Shown here: positions 47,894 to 56,740 of the stretch, in pieces | Layout: the number at the start of each line of letters is the position of its first letter | Numbering within the stretch: the stretch's first letter is position 1 | Assembly: GCF_041820985.1 (NCBI RefSeq) | Contig: NZ_JBGUAU010000003.1 | Span: 1 to 64,000 of the forward strand | Direction of reading: 5' to 3' | DNA from: Evansella sp041820985 | Lineage (GTDB): Bacteria > Bacillota > Bacilli > Bacillales > Salisediminibacteriaceae | DNA length: 64,000 nt | Position numbers and translations under genes: made by a program | The notes under the pieces: model-generated | The model's database searches: none | What the model was told of the DNA's origin: nothing | The model's input: only the letters and a program-made list of their open reading frames with translations

Positions 47894-48166
47894 GATACAT
47901 ATGTTATTGCATTAGCGATTGAAGGAAACAAGTGGAGCTCTGAAAAATTAGCTAAAGAACTTGATCAACTAGCTACGTATGGTAAAAGCAAAATTGCATT
48001 TGTCATTGGTGGATCTGTAGGTTTAAGTAAAGAAGTATTAAATCGAGCCCAGGCACACCTTTCTTTTTCTGATATGACATTTCCGCACCAGTTGATGAGG
48101 CTGATGTTGGTGGAGCAAGTGTATCGGGCGTTTCGGATTAATCGGGGGGAACCGTACCATAAGTAA
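47687..48166 (+). CDS. rlmH: 23S rRNA (pseudouridine-1915-N3) methyltransferase RlmH
   Basis: A 159-residue SPOUT methyltransferase acting on the 70S ribosome. The TTG at 47687 gives MNITIVTVGKLKEKYLKQGI, matching relatives; it follows TTGGAGGGG. The SAM-knot residues are FVIGGSVGLS and the C-terminus is RAFRINRGEPYHK, which is catalytic and conserved. The last 18 bases (48149-48166) are equivalent to the SCC attachment site in staphylococcal rlmH (orfX), and copies follow downstream. Confidence 0.98.
   Translation: MNITIVTVGKLKEKYLKQGIDEYLKRLSTYANIHIIEVPDEKAPENMSDMEMEQVKGKEGERILSKLSTDTYVIALAIEGNKWSSEKLAKELDQLATYGKSKIAFVIGGSVGLSKEVLNRAQAHLSFSDMTFPHQLMRLMLVEQVYRAFRINRGEPYHK
48149..48166 (+). 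repeat. rlmH-end attachment-like repeat, copy 1
   Basis: GAACCGTACCATAAGTAA, encoding EPYHK and the stop. It is directly repeated, with changes, at 50285, 52006 and about 53066. The SCC attB in staphylococci lies at exactly this place in the gene. Confidence 0.75.
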
Positions 48167-48660
48167 ATGAGTTTGTTTATTATAAGATACGAATAACGCT
48201 TATGTAAGATCAAATCACCTAGCATAGGCTTTATTTTTTAATATTCAATTTTGGAGTGGTATCTTTTTTATAAAGAAAAAATCTTCATTTATCTTTATTC
48301 AATATCATTGAACATTTTTAAAATTAATAAATAATTTACCCTGTTCCGTGTCTTACCCGCTCCCCACCTTATCTATTCTACAATTGGAAGTTATATTAGA
48401 AGTACATATAGATAGAAATGGAAATGCATAATGTGAAATACGTCTATAACACTTTTGATATTCTCACACCTATCATAGTAATCAGGACTACAATTACAAT
48501 TGCAAAGTAGTCGAGATAGTTTGTCATAAGCCACTCCACTCAGATAAAACTTCTCTCACTTAGGGCAAGAGTACATGTCTAGTTTCCACAGAATAGTACT
48601 ATATTATTATAGATTTTAGTATGATAAAATCCTCGTATTATAATTGAAGGTGGAATAATT
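48167..48660. other. Non-coding stretch between rlmH and the chemoreceptor gene
   Basis: It is AT-rich with no supported gene. It would be the left part of the first inserted module. A -10-like TATGATAAAAT near 48620 may serve the chemoreceptor gene. Confidence 0.4.
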
Positions 48661-50130
48661 ATGTTGGAAAGAGAGTTACAACAAAGAAATAAACTTATTG
48701 CTAAATTATTATGGTTTGCCCTCTTTATAGGGATAACCGGTGACCTTATAAATAGGGTTCCATTTAGTGCTACAGGAATGTTTATAATTACGGGTATTAT
48801 TATTGCATTATTTACGACCGTGTTAGCATGGAAAAATATATTATCCCAATATATTCAGTACATCGTCATAATTGGATTAGCGATTTTGACCATCCTTATG
48901 TTTGAAACAGACCCTAAACTAACCGACTACTTCATGATTTATTTTAGCATAGGGATAATTACGCTTTATCACAATTACCGTTCTATTGCCGCATCTGGAC
49001 TCATTGGTGTTATTTTAACTAATTATTTGTTTATTACATATAATGAAACAGCTTTTTTAAGTTTGGAAAATGAAACCCTTGTTCCTTTAAATTTATTTCT
49101 CATTCTCGTAACTAGTGTACTTATTGCTCAAGCTCAAATTGGTAAGAAAATGCAATTGGCCGTTGAAAAAAGTAGCTTAGAGTCTCAAAAAGGTAGAGAA
49201 AAAATAGAAGAGTTGTTAAAACAAGTGAAGCAATCTTCTGCTATCCTTACAGATTTAAGCCAAAATGTGAAAGCAAATGTTGATGCTACAGGAAGAGTTT
49301 CTACTGAACTAACAAGTGCATTTAATGAAGTTGCTAAAGGTATTGAATCACAGGCTGTTAGTGTTAACGAAATGAATGACTCTATTCTCTCTAGTAATAA
49401 AATAATTGTTTCTGTAGATTCATCTTCAGATCAAATGAAACAATTATCAGTTACCACTTCTACGATGACAGCAAAAGGAAGTCAATATATTAGTGATATT
49501 AAAACAAATATGGAACAAATTCACGAAAAAATTACACATGCTGTTTCCGACATAAATGAATTAAATAGTGCGAGTGATCAAATCGGACTAATTTTAGAAC
49601 AAATTAGTAAAATCTCAGAACAAACTAACTTATTAGCTTTAAACGCTGCTATAGAAGCGGCAAGAGCGGGTGAAGCGGGTAGAGGCTTTGCTGTTGTTGC
49701 TAATGAAGTAAGAAAGCTTGCAGAAGATAGTAAGAACTCTACAGTAGAAATAGAGGCTATTTTAAAATCCATTCAAACGAAAACAACTCAAGTAACAGAT
49801 CAAGTTAACGCAGGACAAAGCGCAGTCAATACTAGCTTACAAGTTACATCTGAAGCAGAACAGGTTTTTAATCAAATTTATCTAAATACAGATAACGTTG
49901 TAGATCAATCTGGTAGTGTAAAATCTTTAATTGAGACATTAAAAATTGACTCAGCTAAAATAGTTCAAGAAATCGATTCAATTTCAAGGGTCACTGAAGG
50001 ATCTAGTGCTTCCATAGAAGAAATATTAGCAAGTGTAGATGAACAAAATGAGAGAATGAGAGATATTGTTTCTAGCTTTACAGAATTAGAAAAATTGACT
50101 CAAGACTTAAATAATCTTGTAAATAACTGA
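48661..50130 (+). CDS. Methyl-accepting chemotaxis protein, membrane type without HAMP
   Basis: A 489-residue chemoreceptor. The first 155 residues hold about five to six membrane segments with no large extracellular sensor. A coiled coil and a signalling domain follow, with the hairpin tip EQTNLLALNAAIEAARAGE and GRGFAVVANEVRKLAEDS. No HAMP is seen, so it may sense membrane or internal cues. It is an orphan here, with no che or flagellar genes in the window, and is bracketed by two rlmH-end copies. Confidence 0.9.
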   Translation: MLERELQQRNKLIAKLLWFALFIGITGDLINRVPFSATGMFIITGIIIALFTTVLAWKNILSQYIQYIVIIGLAILTILMFETDPKLTDYFMIYFSIGIITLYHNYRSIAASGLIGVILTNYLFITYNETAFLSLENETLVPLNLFLILVTSVLIAQAQIGKKMQLAVEKSSLESQKGREKIEELLKQVKQSSAILTDLSQNVKANVDATGRVSTELTSAFNEVAKGIESQAVSVNEMNDSILSSNKIIVSVDSSSDQMKQLSVTTSTMTAKGSQYISDIKTNMEQIHEKITHAVSDINELNSASDQIGLILEQISKISEQTNLLALNAAIEAARAGEAGRGFAVVANEVRKLAEDSKNSTVEIEAILKSIQTKTTQVTDQVNAGQSAVNTSLQVTSEAEQVFNQIYLNTDNVVDQSGSVKSLIETLKIDSAKIVQEIDSISRVTEGSSASIEEILASVDEQNERMRDIVSSFTELEKLTQDLNNLVNN

Positions 50131-50136
50131 CTATTC

Positions 50137-50166
50137 GAAACGCTAGGAATTTACTCCTGGCGTTTC
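50137..50166 (+). terminator. Terminator of the chemoreceptor gene
   Basis: A GAAACGC-TAGGA / TCCTG-GCGTTTC stem with loop ATTTAC, 7 bases after the stop. The T-run is short. Confidence 0.65.
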
Positions 50167-50179
50167 TACCATTCTTCCA

Positions 50180-50302
50180 CCCAACACCTGTCATTTTCTG
50201 ATATGACATATCCACATCAACTCATGCGGATGTTATTAGTAGAAGTAGAGCAAGTATATCGAGATTTTAGAAATTAATAGAAATGAACCGTACCACAAAT
50301 AG
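50180..50302 (+). pseudogene. rlmH: 3'-terminal fragment of a second rlmH
   Basis: It translates as HLSFSDMTYPHQLMRMLLV, then a two-codon duplication (VE), QVYRDFR, then after a one-base shift INRNEPYHK and a stop. Intact rlmH reads HLSFSDMTFPHQLMRLMLV, EQVYRAFR, INRGEPYHK. Only the last third or so of the gene is present. The sequence is diverged from the intact copy, so it is not a recent local duplication. It is best read as a displaced or foreign rlmH end left by an insertion. The final 18 bases (50285-50302) are attachment-like copy 2, GAACCGTACCACAAATAG. Confidence 0.88.
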
Positions 50303-50451
50303 TGGTAAAACAGAGGGTAGAAATAGTCATAAGTAAGAATATTTCAGGAAATTTATAAGTGGACTCACTGGTAAATAATGTTATAATTTAGGTGAAATTC
50401 ATAAGAAACAGACTCCATGAAATCTTTAGGGGTCTATTTTTTATAAATGAA

Positions 50452-52023
50452 ATGAGGGAGGAATCTAAGATAAGAAATAAAGCATTTAGACTATTAATTT
50501 GTGCATTAATTTTTGTGATCTTCCTTATAGTCCACTCTACTGAAGTTTCCGCAACTATTGATAATTTAGAAGAAAAAATTGATATGATTGACAAAGAAAT
50601 TGAGTATAACATGAGGACACATAATATTCCAGGCATGGCTTTTTCATTAGTGGATAGGAATGGTGTTGTATATTCTAAAGGCTATGGCACTTTAGATGTA
50701 GGAGATAAATCTGAACTAATAAATGAAAGCACTAATTTTCATTTAGGTTCAGTATCTAAAGTATTTGTTTCAATGGGTATCTTAAAACTCCAAGAGGAAG
50801 GTTACATAGATATTGAACAGCCTGTGGTTGATTATCTTCCTTGGTTTTCTACAAAAGATGCTTTACTTTCTAATGAAATTAAAATTGAGCACCTACTAAA
50901 CCATTCTAGTGGATTACCCGGTAGGTTAAATGTACATGAGATTAGTAATTTAGAAAGCAGAGAAATTATAAATAAAATTAAAGACAAACTAAATAATGTT
51001 ACATTAGTGGGAAAACCGGGAACTGTTTATGAATACACCAATATGAATACGGACTTGCTACAGTTAGTAATAGAGGAGGTAACAGGGAAATCCTTCACAC
51101 AATATATGGAAGAAACCTTCTTTACTCCACTTAATATGAACCGGACAGGATATTTCACTTTTGATAATAGCCATTTATCAAATACTGCAATGGGTCACCG
51201 ATATCACTGGGGAAAGCTAAAACCTTATAAAGAAGAACTAGTTTATGCAACATCAGCATCTGCTGGGCTATCTTCGAATGTCGATGATTTATCAAAGTTT
51301 TTAGGTTTACTCTTAAACGATGGGCAAGGGCCAAATGGTAAATTAATTAGTCGTAGTAGCATAGATCAAATGTTCAAACCCAATCAATATGGTATAGGAT
51401 ACAACTTGTATGTGTACCCACATAATATTTCTATGGATGGTGGTTTACCAGGATTTACGTCAACCATTGTACTTTCGTCCGACAAAACCTTTGGACTTAT
51501 CCTTTTAGCAAATTCTAAACAGGATATAACGTATCACTCTGGTTTTAATCTTTATAGAATAGTAAATGGTGATGATTCACCCACAAAATTGTTGGAGAAG
51601 GACTTTCCAAAAATCCACTTTCTTGTGCAGATAATTCTTTTTATTGTAATAATCTTTATCATTTTAATCTTATGTATAGTGGGATTAACTATTTTTCATC
51701 TATTTAAAGGTACGAAAGAGATCTCTTTTAGGAAACCTAGTTTCAAAAAGATTGGTATGATTAGTTTCATTTTAATAATATATCTAGGGATAATGTACCT
51801 CATATATGTCCAACTGCCTGTTTACATTGGAGTGCCAGCGTTACAGCACTTTAAAATGGAACCCGACACTGTGGTAGTGCTGTATATTTTATCTATAGTA
51901 TATTCGAGTTTCACTTTTCTTTTATGTGGAAAAATTCTATTCGTCCAAAGGAAAAATTCAATTCAATCAAGCACAGGTGAATTATCTTTACCATTAAATA
52001 AAAGTGAACCGTTCCACAAATAG
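50452..52023 (+). CDS. Class C beta-lactamase-type serine hydrolase with membrane tail
   Basis: A 523-residue exported protein (from the ATG at 50452) with an N-terminal signal segment (LLICALIFVIFLIV). The beta-lactamase/PBP-like domain has the nucleophile motif SVSK, a YTN triad and HHSSGLPG-like loops (LNHSSGLPG). Three or four membrane segments follow at the C-terminus. This resembles FmtA/PbpE-type esterases more than true resistance enzymes. The start is uncertain: the frame is open to 50392, and GAGGGAGG lies just inside it. The last nine residues, LNKSEPFHK, copy the RlmH ending, apparently an in-frame fusion to attachment-like copy 3. Confidence 0.82.
   Translation: MREESKIRNKAFRLLICALIFVIFLIVHSTEVSATIDNLEEKIDMIDKEIEYNMRTHNIPGMAFSLVDRNGVVYSKGYGTLDVGDKSELINESTNFHLGSVSKVFVSMGILKLQEEGYIDIEQPVVDYLPWFSTKDALLSNEIKIEHLLNHSSGLPGRLNVHEISNLESREIINKIKDKLNNVTLVGKPGTVYEYTNMNTDLLQLVIEEVTGKSFTQYMEETFFTPLNMNRTGYFTFDNSHLSNTAMGHRYHWGKLKPYKEELVYATSASAGLSSNVDDLSKFLGLLLNDGQGPNGKLISRSSIDQMFKPNQYGIGYNLYVYPHNISMDGGLPGFTSTIVLSSDKTFGLILLANSKQDITYHSGFNLYRIVNGDDSPTKLLEKDFPKIHFLVQIILFIVIIFIILILCIVGLTIFHLFKGTKEISFRKPSFKKIGMISFILIIYLGIMYLIYVQLPVYIGVPALQHFKMEPDTVVVLYILSIVYSSFTFLLCGKILFVQRKNSIQSSTGELSLPLNKSEPFHK
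52006..52023 (+). repeat. rlmH-end attachment-like repeat, copy 3
   Basis: GAACCGTTCCACAAATAG, one base different from copy 2, supplying the last codons and stop of the serine hydrolase gene. Similarity to copy 2 extends about 10 bases upstream (TTAAATAAAAGT against TTAATAGAAAT). Confidence 0.78.
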
Positions 52024-52079
52024 AGTCTACTGTAGAGAGTAAATGTAATAAGGATTAAAAAGGCTAGTTTATAAAATTG

Positions 52080-52116
52080 AAGGAGACCGTTCGTGTTATT
52101 TAGACGGTCTCCTTTT
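52080..52116 (+). terminator. Terminator after the serine hydrolase gene
   Basis: AAGGAGACCGT, a 13-base loop, ACGGTCTCCTT, then TT; 57 bases after the stop. Confidence 0.75.
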
Positions 52117-52273
52117 GCTATTCGCAAACTTGCACTTCATTCATGTATTTTTTTCTTACCTATACGATATATCAATTATTCATGCTTTAGCTAAATGTAT
52201 AATATTTTAAAGCTTTTGCACATCTTTTAATTCAAGTCTTCCATTCTATGATAAATTACGTTCAAAGATCCCC

Positions 52274-52981
52274 TTACCATTCCTTCGGTTCATAGTTTAG
52301 TTCTCTAAATAATTGTGTGCGCTCTTTTTTTGATAAGTCTCTCCATTGTCCAGGAGGTAGGTTCCCTAAATGGATATTCATAATCCGAATTCTTTGCAGT
52401 CTATAGACATTGTAGCCTAACTCTTCGCACATCCGACGAATTTGGCGATTTAACCCCTGTTTTAAAATAATTTGAAATTCATACTTTGATAACGGTGTTA
52501 CTTCACAAGGAAGTGTTTTTGTACCTAATATTTTTACACCTTCAGACATATTCTTTACAAATTCAGGAGTGATAGGCTTGTCTACTGAAACGATATATTC
52601 CTTTTCGTGTTGATTTTCAACGCGTAAAATCTCATTAACGATATCACCATCGTTTGTTAGGAGTATTAAGCCTTCTGATTCTTTATCCAGTCGTCCAATA
52701 TTAAAAATTCTTAACGGATGATTCACTAAATCAACAATATTTCCCTTAACTTTCTTTTCTGTTGTACTTGTAATGCCTACAGGTTTATTTAAGGCAATAT
52801 AGACATTATTTCTAGCTACTCGAACTGGAGCTCCGCTTACTAAGACATCGTCCCCAGGTTTGACTTGATCACCTATTTGGGCACGTTTTCCATTGATTGT
52901 GACTTTTCCCTCAGCAATTAATTTGTCGGCACCGCGCCTAGATGCTTTTCCAGCTTCACTAATATATTTATTAATGCGCAT
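52274..52981 (-). CDS. rluF: 23S rRNA pseudouridine synthase, RluF type
   Basis: A 235-residue RsuA/RluB/E/F-family enzyme. The N-terminal S4 domain begins MRINKYISEAGKASRRGAD. The catalytic motif is GRLDKESEGLILLTNDG, with the catalytic Asp, followed by GLNRQIRRMCEELGY. The ATG at 52981 follows GAGGT; a GTG three codons upstream abuts that site. It is read opposite to its neighbours. It lies between attachment-like copies 3 and 4, so it may be cargo rather than core. Confidence 0.92.
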   Translation of the reverse strand: MRINKYISEAGKASRRGADKLIAEGKVTINGKRAQIGDQVKPGDDVLVSGAPVRVARNNVYIALNKPVGITSTTEKKVKGNIVDLVNHPLRIFNIGRLDKESEGLILLTNDGDIVNEILRVENQHEKEYIVSVDKPITPEFVKNMSEGVKILGTKTLPCEVTPLSKYEFQIILKQGLNRQIRRMCEELGYNVYRLQRIRIMNIHLGNLPPGQWRDLSKKERTQLFRELNYEPKEW

Positions 52982-53065
52982 GTTAATCACGACCTCATGT
53001 TTGATATTTCTTATTTACGTATCAAATATACCTTATTTTAAAGAGCGAATCAAAATCTCATTTTA

Positions 53066-53101
53066 CTAATTTAAAGTAACCCTATCACAAATAAAGTCTA
53101 G
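53066..53101 (+). repeat. Degenerate rlmH-end-like repeat, copy 4
   Basis: By hand alignment with 51994-52029 (copy 3 and flanks), most positions match with one single-base gap, including CACAAATAAAGTCTA against CACAAATAGAGTCTA. It no longer encodes an RlmH tail. Same orientation as copies 1-3. Confidence 0.5.
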
Positions 53102-53338
53102 AGTTCAAGATAAGACAATCATCTTAGACAAGGATAAAATTAGTTAATATTTTCATACAAAGTTCAGTTTAACAACCATATGAATATATAACCTAAATCC
53201 TTTTGGTATTCTTCCTATATACTTATCCATACTATTAGTGATTTCATCTGTAGTAGAAGACCCTTCAAAACTATTACCTTATTTACTTTTTTAAATCTTA
53301 TATATAGTATTTGCATTCTAATAAGATCCACATACTTG
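53102..53338. other. Non-coding stretch upstream of the GH115 promoter
   Basis: AT-rich, no supported reading frame and no clear repeat. It marks the end of the rlmH-end array. Confidence 0.4.
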
Positions 53339-53388
53339 ATATAATGGACTTTAAGAAAAATTGGAGGACATATTTAACAGCGCTTTCA
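53339..53388 (+). promoter_or_regulatory. GH115 promoter -10 and downstream CcpA (cre) site
   Basis: TATAAT at 53339-53344 lies 160 bases before the GH115 gene; its -35 is unclear. TAACAGCGCTTTCA at 53375-53388 (complement TGAAAGCGCTGTTA) fits the cre consensus with one mismatch. It sits about 25-30 bases after the likely transcription start, where CcpA would block elongation. Confidence 0.65.
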
Positions 53389-53505
53389 ATCAGACTGTTC
53401 CATCAAGAAACCATTGCTGTGCTCAGATCTGACAACAAAAAAAGCTCATAATATTCCACAAAACTAAGCGATAACAGGAAATCTAACATTAGAAAGGATG
53501 TTTTT

Positions 53506-56412
53506 ATGGAATTTGTCATTAATCAAGAGATGCTAGAAAATGTAAACGCTTTAGATTCGGGTTCCTTATTTTTTGAAGAGAAGGAAGCTTTCAGTGGCGT
53601 AAATAAAATCGCTAAAAGGGTTATGCATGATATCGAATTAGTTTTTGGACACGCACCACAAGCAACTTCAAGCAAAGACAAGCTTGGGAAAAACGCAATT
53701 GTTTATGGAACAGTAGGACATAGTCCAATGCTTCAGGAACTTGAAGAGAAAGGACTGATTGATCTTTCAGAAGTTACAGGGAAGAGAGAAGTCTTTTTAA
53801 TTCAAGTAATAGATTCCCCATTTGAAGGTGTTGAAAAAGCTCTTGTTATTGCAGGTAGTGATAAGCGTGGTACAATCTATGGTCTTTTCCATTTGTCCGA
53901 ATTACTTGGTGTATCTCCGTTGGTGGACTGGATTGATGTGAAACCACAACCGAAAGAATCGTTCTCATTACGTGGAGACTTCAAATATCTTTCCAAAGAA
54001 CCGTCCGTTCGTTACCGTGGATTTTTTATCAATGATGATTGGCCTGCCTTTGGTAATTGGACGATGAAAAGGTTCGGCGGTCATAATGCAGAAATGTATG
54101 ATCATGTGTTTCAGTTGCTATTAAGGTTGAAAGGAAATTATATGTGGCCAGCCATGTGGTCTGCCCGTTTCTATGATGAGGGACCAGGCTTGGCAAGTGC
54201 TGAACTAGCAGATGAATATGGTGTAGTAATGGGGGCATCCCATCATGAACCTTGTTTACGGTACGGAGAAGAGTATAAGTATCTTCGTGGAGAGAATTCC
54301 GAGTATGGAGATGCGTGGAATTTTATAACCAATAGAGAAGGTATCACAAAGTTTTGGGAGGACGGCTTGAAGCGTGGAGGTAAATTTGAAAGTGTTATCA
54401 CTGTCGGTATGCGCGGGGAGCAAGACACGTCCATTATGGGGAAAAATGCAACACTTGCGGATAACATTCAGTTACTACGTGAAGTGCTTCAGACTCAAAA
54501 CAAACTAATAAAAGAAAATGTGAATCCTAACCTTTCCGAAGTGCCAAGAATGCTAGCTTTATATAAAGAAGTAGAACCATTTTTTTATGGAGATGAGAAT
54601 ACTCCAGGGTTAATGAACTCGGAGGAACTGGAAGATGTTATTCTGATGTTATGTGACGATAATCATGGAAATTTGCGTACCTTACCGACAGAAGAAATGC
54701 GTAACCATTCTGGTGGGTACGGTATGTATTACCATTTTGATTATCATGGTGGGCCAATTTCGTATGAGTGGATTAACAGTTCTTACCTTCCAAAGGTTTG
54801 GGAACAGATGAGTATGGCCTACGATTTTGGTGTTCGGGATCTTTGGATTGTAAACGTAGGTGACATTGCAACGATGGAGTTTCCTTTATCTTACTTCCTA
54901 GACCTTGCTTATGATTTTGAAAAATGGGGTACAGGTGCGGTTAATAAGACGGATCTTTATACGAAGCAATGGGTAGAAAAGCAATTCAACGAAGTTTTCT
55001 CAGAAGAAGATAAGAAGAAGTTATTTGATCTTCTCACAGGTTACACAAAAATTGCTCATAGCCGTAGGCCAGAACATATGAATGAAGATGTGTATCACCC
55101 AGTTAATTACAAAGAGACAGATCAATTATTACAGCAAATTGAAGATCTTTTACAGGAAGCGGATGAAATATACAAGAAGGTGGATTCTGAGAATTTCTCT
55201 GCATATTTCTCCCTTGTTTACTATCCAACTGTAGGAAACTTAAATTTGCAGAAGATGTGGCTTCTTACTGCAAAAAATAATTATGCTGCAAAACTAGGTT
55301 TACTGGAGTCCAACAAACTAGCAGAACAGGTTAAAGAATGTTTCCAAAGAGATAAAGATCTTGTAGAGGAATACCATGCCCTCGATAATGGGAAATGGTA
55401 TGGAATGGGGCTTTCTGAACACTTTGGGTTTGTGAACTGGAATGAAGAAGAAAACAAGTACCCTGTAGTTATGAATGTTTTCCCTACTGGTAAGCCAAGA
55501 CTGATGGTTACAGTGGATGGAACGGAGCAACACAATGAGGGGCCAGCTTGGCATAATAATAAAGTATATATAAATGACTTTTTACATCCGGAAAAGAAGG
55601 AAGCTTCGTTTACTATTTCCAGCAAGAGCGAACAGAGTGCGGACTATAAGATCATAAGTAATAGTTCATGGTTGACTTGTTCTAAGACGTCTGGAAGCTT
55701 AGATGGGAAAGACAAGTTGAAGGATGAAATTACTGTAACGATTGATCGTAATGCTATGAATGGTGAGACAGCAGGAACAATTGTAGTGGAAACACCAGTA
55801 GGTACGGTTAACATTGTTGTGAATGCTTCTGTACCTGATGTAAGTGGATTAGCTGATATGACCTTTGTTGATACAAATGGTTATATCTCCATAGAAGCAG
55901 AACATTTTGCACAAAACAAGGAAGTAATGAACGATCAAGGTAATGTGAATCGTTTTGAAGTGCTTGAGGGATATGGTAAAACATTATCTGCAGTAAAGGC
56001 TTTCCCAACAACGGAATACTTTACTCCAGGAAAGGATGCACCTTATCTTGAATATCATATTGTTGTACAGGAAGAGGGATCATATGAGTTGGAATTTTAT
56101 ATGCAACCTTCCAACCCAGTTACGAAAGATAGTACGATTTACTGTGGAATCCAAGTAAATGAGGATGATATCAACATAGTAAATACACTTCCAAAAGGAT
56201 ATCGAGTAGAGGGTGAAGATTGGGATGATGGTGTGCTGGACAACATCCGCAGATACACTAGTAAAATTAACTGTCAGGCCGGACTAAATACACTAAGGGT
56301 TTATGCAGTGAGTCCAGGCTTTGTGTTAGAAAAGCTGGTTATCTATCCAGTAGGGAAAGCTCCTGCAGCTAGTTATCTAGGACCGACAGAAACATATTAT
56401 GTGGGGAAATAA
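53506..56412 (+). CDS. Glycoside hydrolase family 115 (xylan alpha-glucuronidase)
   Basis: A 968-residue GH115 enzyme; the family removes (4-O-methyl)glucuronic acid from xylan or its oligomers. Typical segments are YRGFFINDDWP, NYMWPAMWSARFYDEGP, MGASHHEPCLR, VGMRGEQDTS and WIVNVGDIATMEFPLSYFLD. A C-terminal beta-rich region (about residues 750-960) ends near YLGPTETYYVG. No signal peptide is seen, so it is probably cytosolic and acts on imported oligosaccharides. AGAAAGGATG precedes the ATG. It is followed by a strong terminator. Confidence 0.93.
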   Translation: MEFVINQEMLENVNALDSGSLFFEEKEAFSGVNKIAKRVMHDIELVFGHAPQATSSKDKLGKNAIVYGTVGHSPMLQELEEKGLIDLSEVTGKREVFLIQVIDSPFEGVEKALVIAGSDKRGTIYGLFHLSELLGVSPLVDWIDVKPQPKESFSLRGDFKYLSKEPSVRYRGFFINDDWPAFGNWTMKRFGGHNAEMYDHVFQLLLRLKGNYMWPAMWSARFYDEGPGLASAELADEYGVVMGASHHEPCLRYGEEYKYLRGENSEYGDAWNFITNREGITKFWEDGLKRGGKFESVITVGMRGEQDTSIMGKNATLADNIQLLREVLQTQNKLIKENVNPNLSEVPRMLALYKEVEPFFYGDENTPGLMNSEELEDVILMLCDDNHGNLRTLPTEEMRNHSGGYGMYYHFDYHGGPISYEWINSSYLPKVWEQMSMAYDFGVRDLWIVNVGDIATMEFPLSYFLDLAYDFEKWGTGAVNKTDLYTKQWVEKQFNEVFSEEDKKKLFDLLTGYTKIAHSRRPEHMNEDVYHPVNYKETDQLLQQIEDLLQEADEIYKKVDSENFSAYFSLVYYPTVGNLNLQKMWLLTAKNNYAAKLGLLESNKLAEQVKECFQRDKDLVEEYHALDNGKWYGMGLSEHFGFVNWNEEENKYPVVMNVFPTGKPRLMVTVDGTEQHNEGPAWHNNKVYINDFLHPEKKEASFTISSKSEQSADYKIISNSSWLTCSKTSGSLDGKDKLKDEITVTIDRNAMNGETAGTIVVETPVGTVNIVVNASVPDVSGLADMTFVDTNGYISIEAEHFAQNKEVMNDQGNVNRFEVLEGYGKTLSAVKAFPTTEYFTPGKDAPYLEYHIVVQEEGSYELEFYMQPSNPVTKDSTIYCGIQVNEDDINIVNTLPKGYRVEGEDWDDGVLDNIRRYTSKINCQAGLNTLRVYAVSPGFVLEKLVIYPVGKAPAASYLGPTETYYVGK

Positions 56413-56436
56413 GAATGTGAGTGATGAGTGTTATAG

Positions 56437-56469
56437 AAAGGTATTGGCGATTTGCCAATACCTTTTTTT
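56437..56469 (+). terminator. Terminator of the GH115 gene
   Basis: AAAGGTATTGGC, loop GATTT, GCCAATACCTTT followed by more T's, 25 bases after the stop. Confidence 0.92.
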
Positions 56470-56477
56470 AAAAGGTA

Positions 56478-56626
56478 AAAGTATATAATTTTTGAACTTA
56501 GAAAGGTGTCTAGCTCCAGGCGCCAGGACCTCGTGTCAAATAACCTGGCCGATTAAAAAGTAAAAAGCACTTTTTATCGTCCAGAACATTTGCATTTCGG
56601 TCCTGAGAGGGCGCCTTGCGCTTTTT
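56478..56626 (+). repeat. Family A dispersed repeat, copy 3
   Basis: Nearly the same sequence as copy 1 at 12152-12298, including GTCTAGCTCCAGGCGCC, CCTCGTGTCAAATAACCTGG, TTTTTATCGTCCAGAACATT and GGGCGCCTTGCGCTTTT. It starts 9 bases after the GH115 terminator and ends in seven T's. Confidence 0.87.
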
Positions 56627-56740
56627 TTATAAATGGCTCTGTTAGAGCGTTGATAATTTGATTTTAGACTATTTGTTAGATTAATATTTATTCAAATTCA
56701 AAATATGTCCCGTCGTTTTCAAGCAATTCGTTTTAAATTA

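Noticed and set aside
50452..52023. Antibiotic-resistance beta-lactamase carried on an SCC-like element
   Set aside because: The SxxK, YTN and membrane-tail layout resembles FmtA/PbpE-type esterases; nothing supports a resistance function.
48167..53101. A ccr-type recombinase or transposase inside the rlmH-end array
   Set aside because: None of the reading frames between rlmH and the GH115 gene has recombinase motifs; only a chemoreceptor, a serine hydrolase and RluF are encoded.
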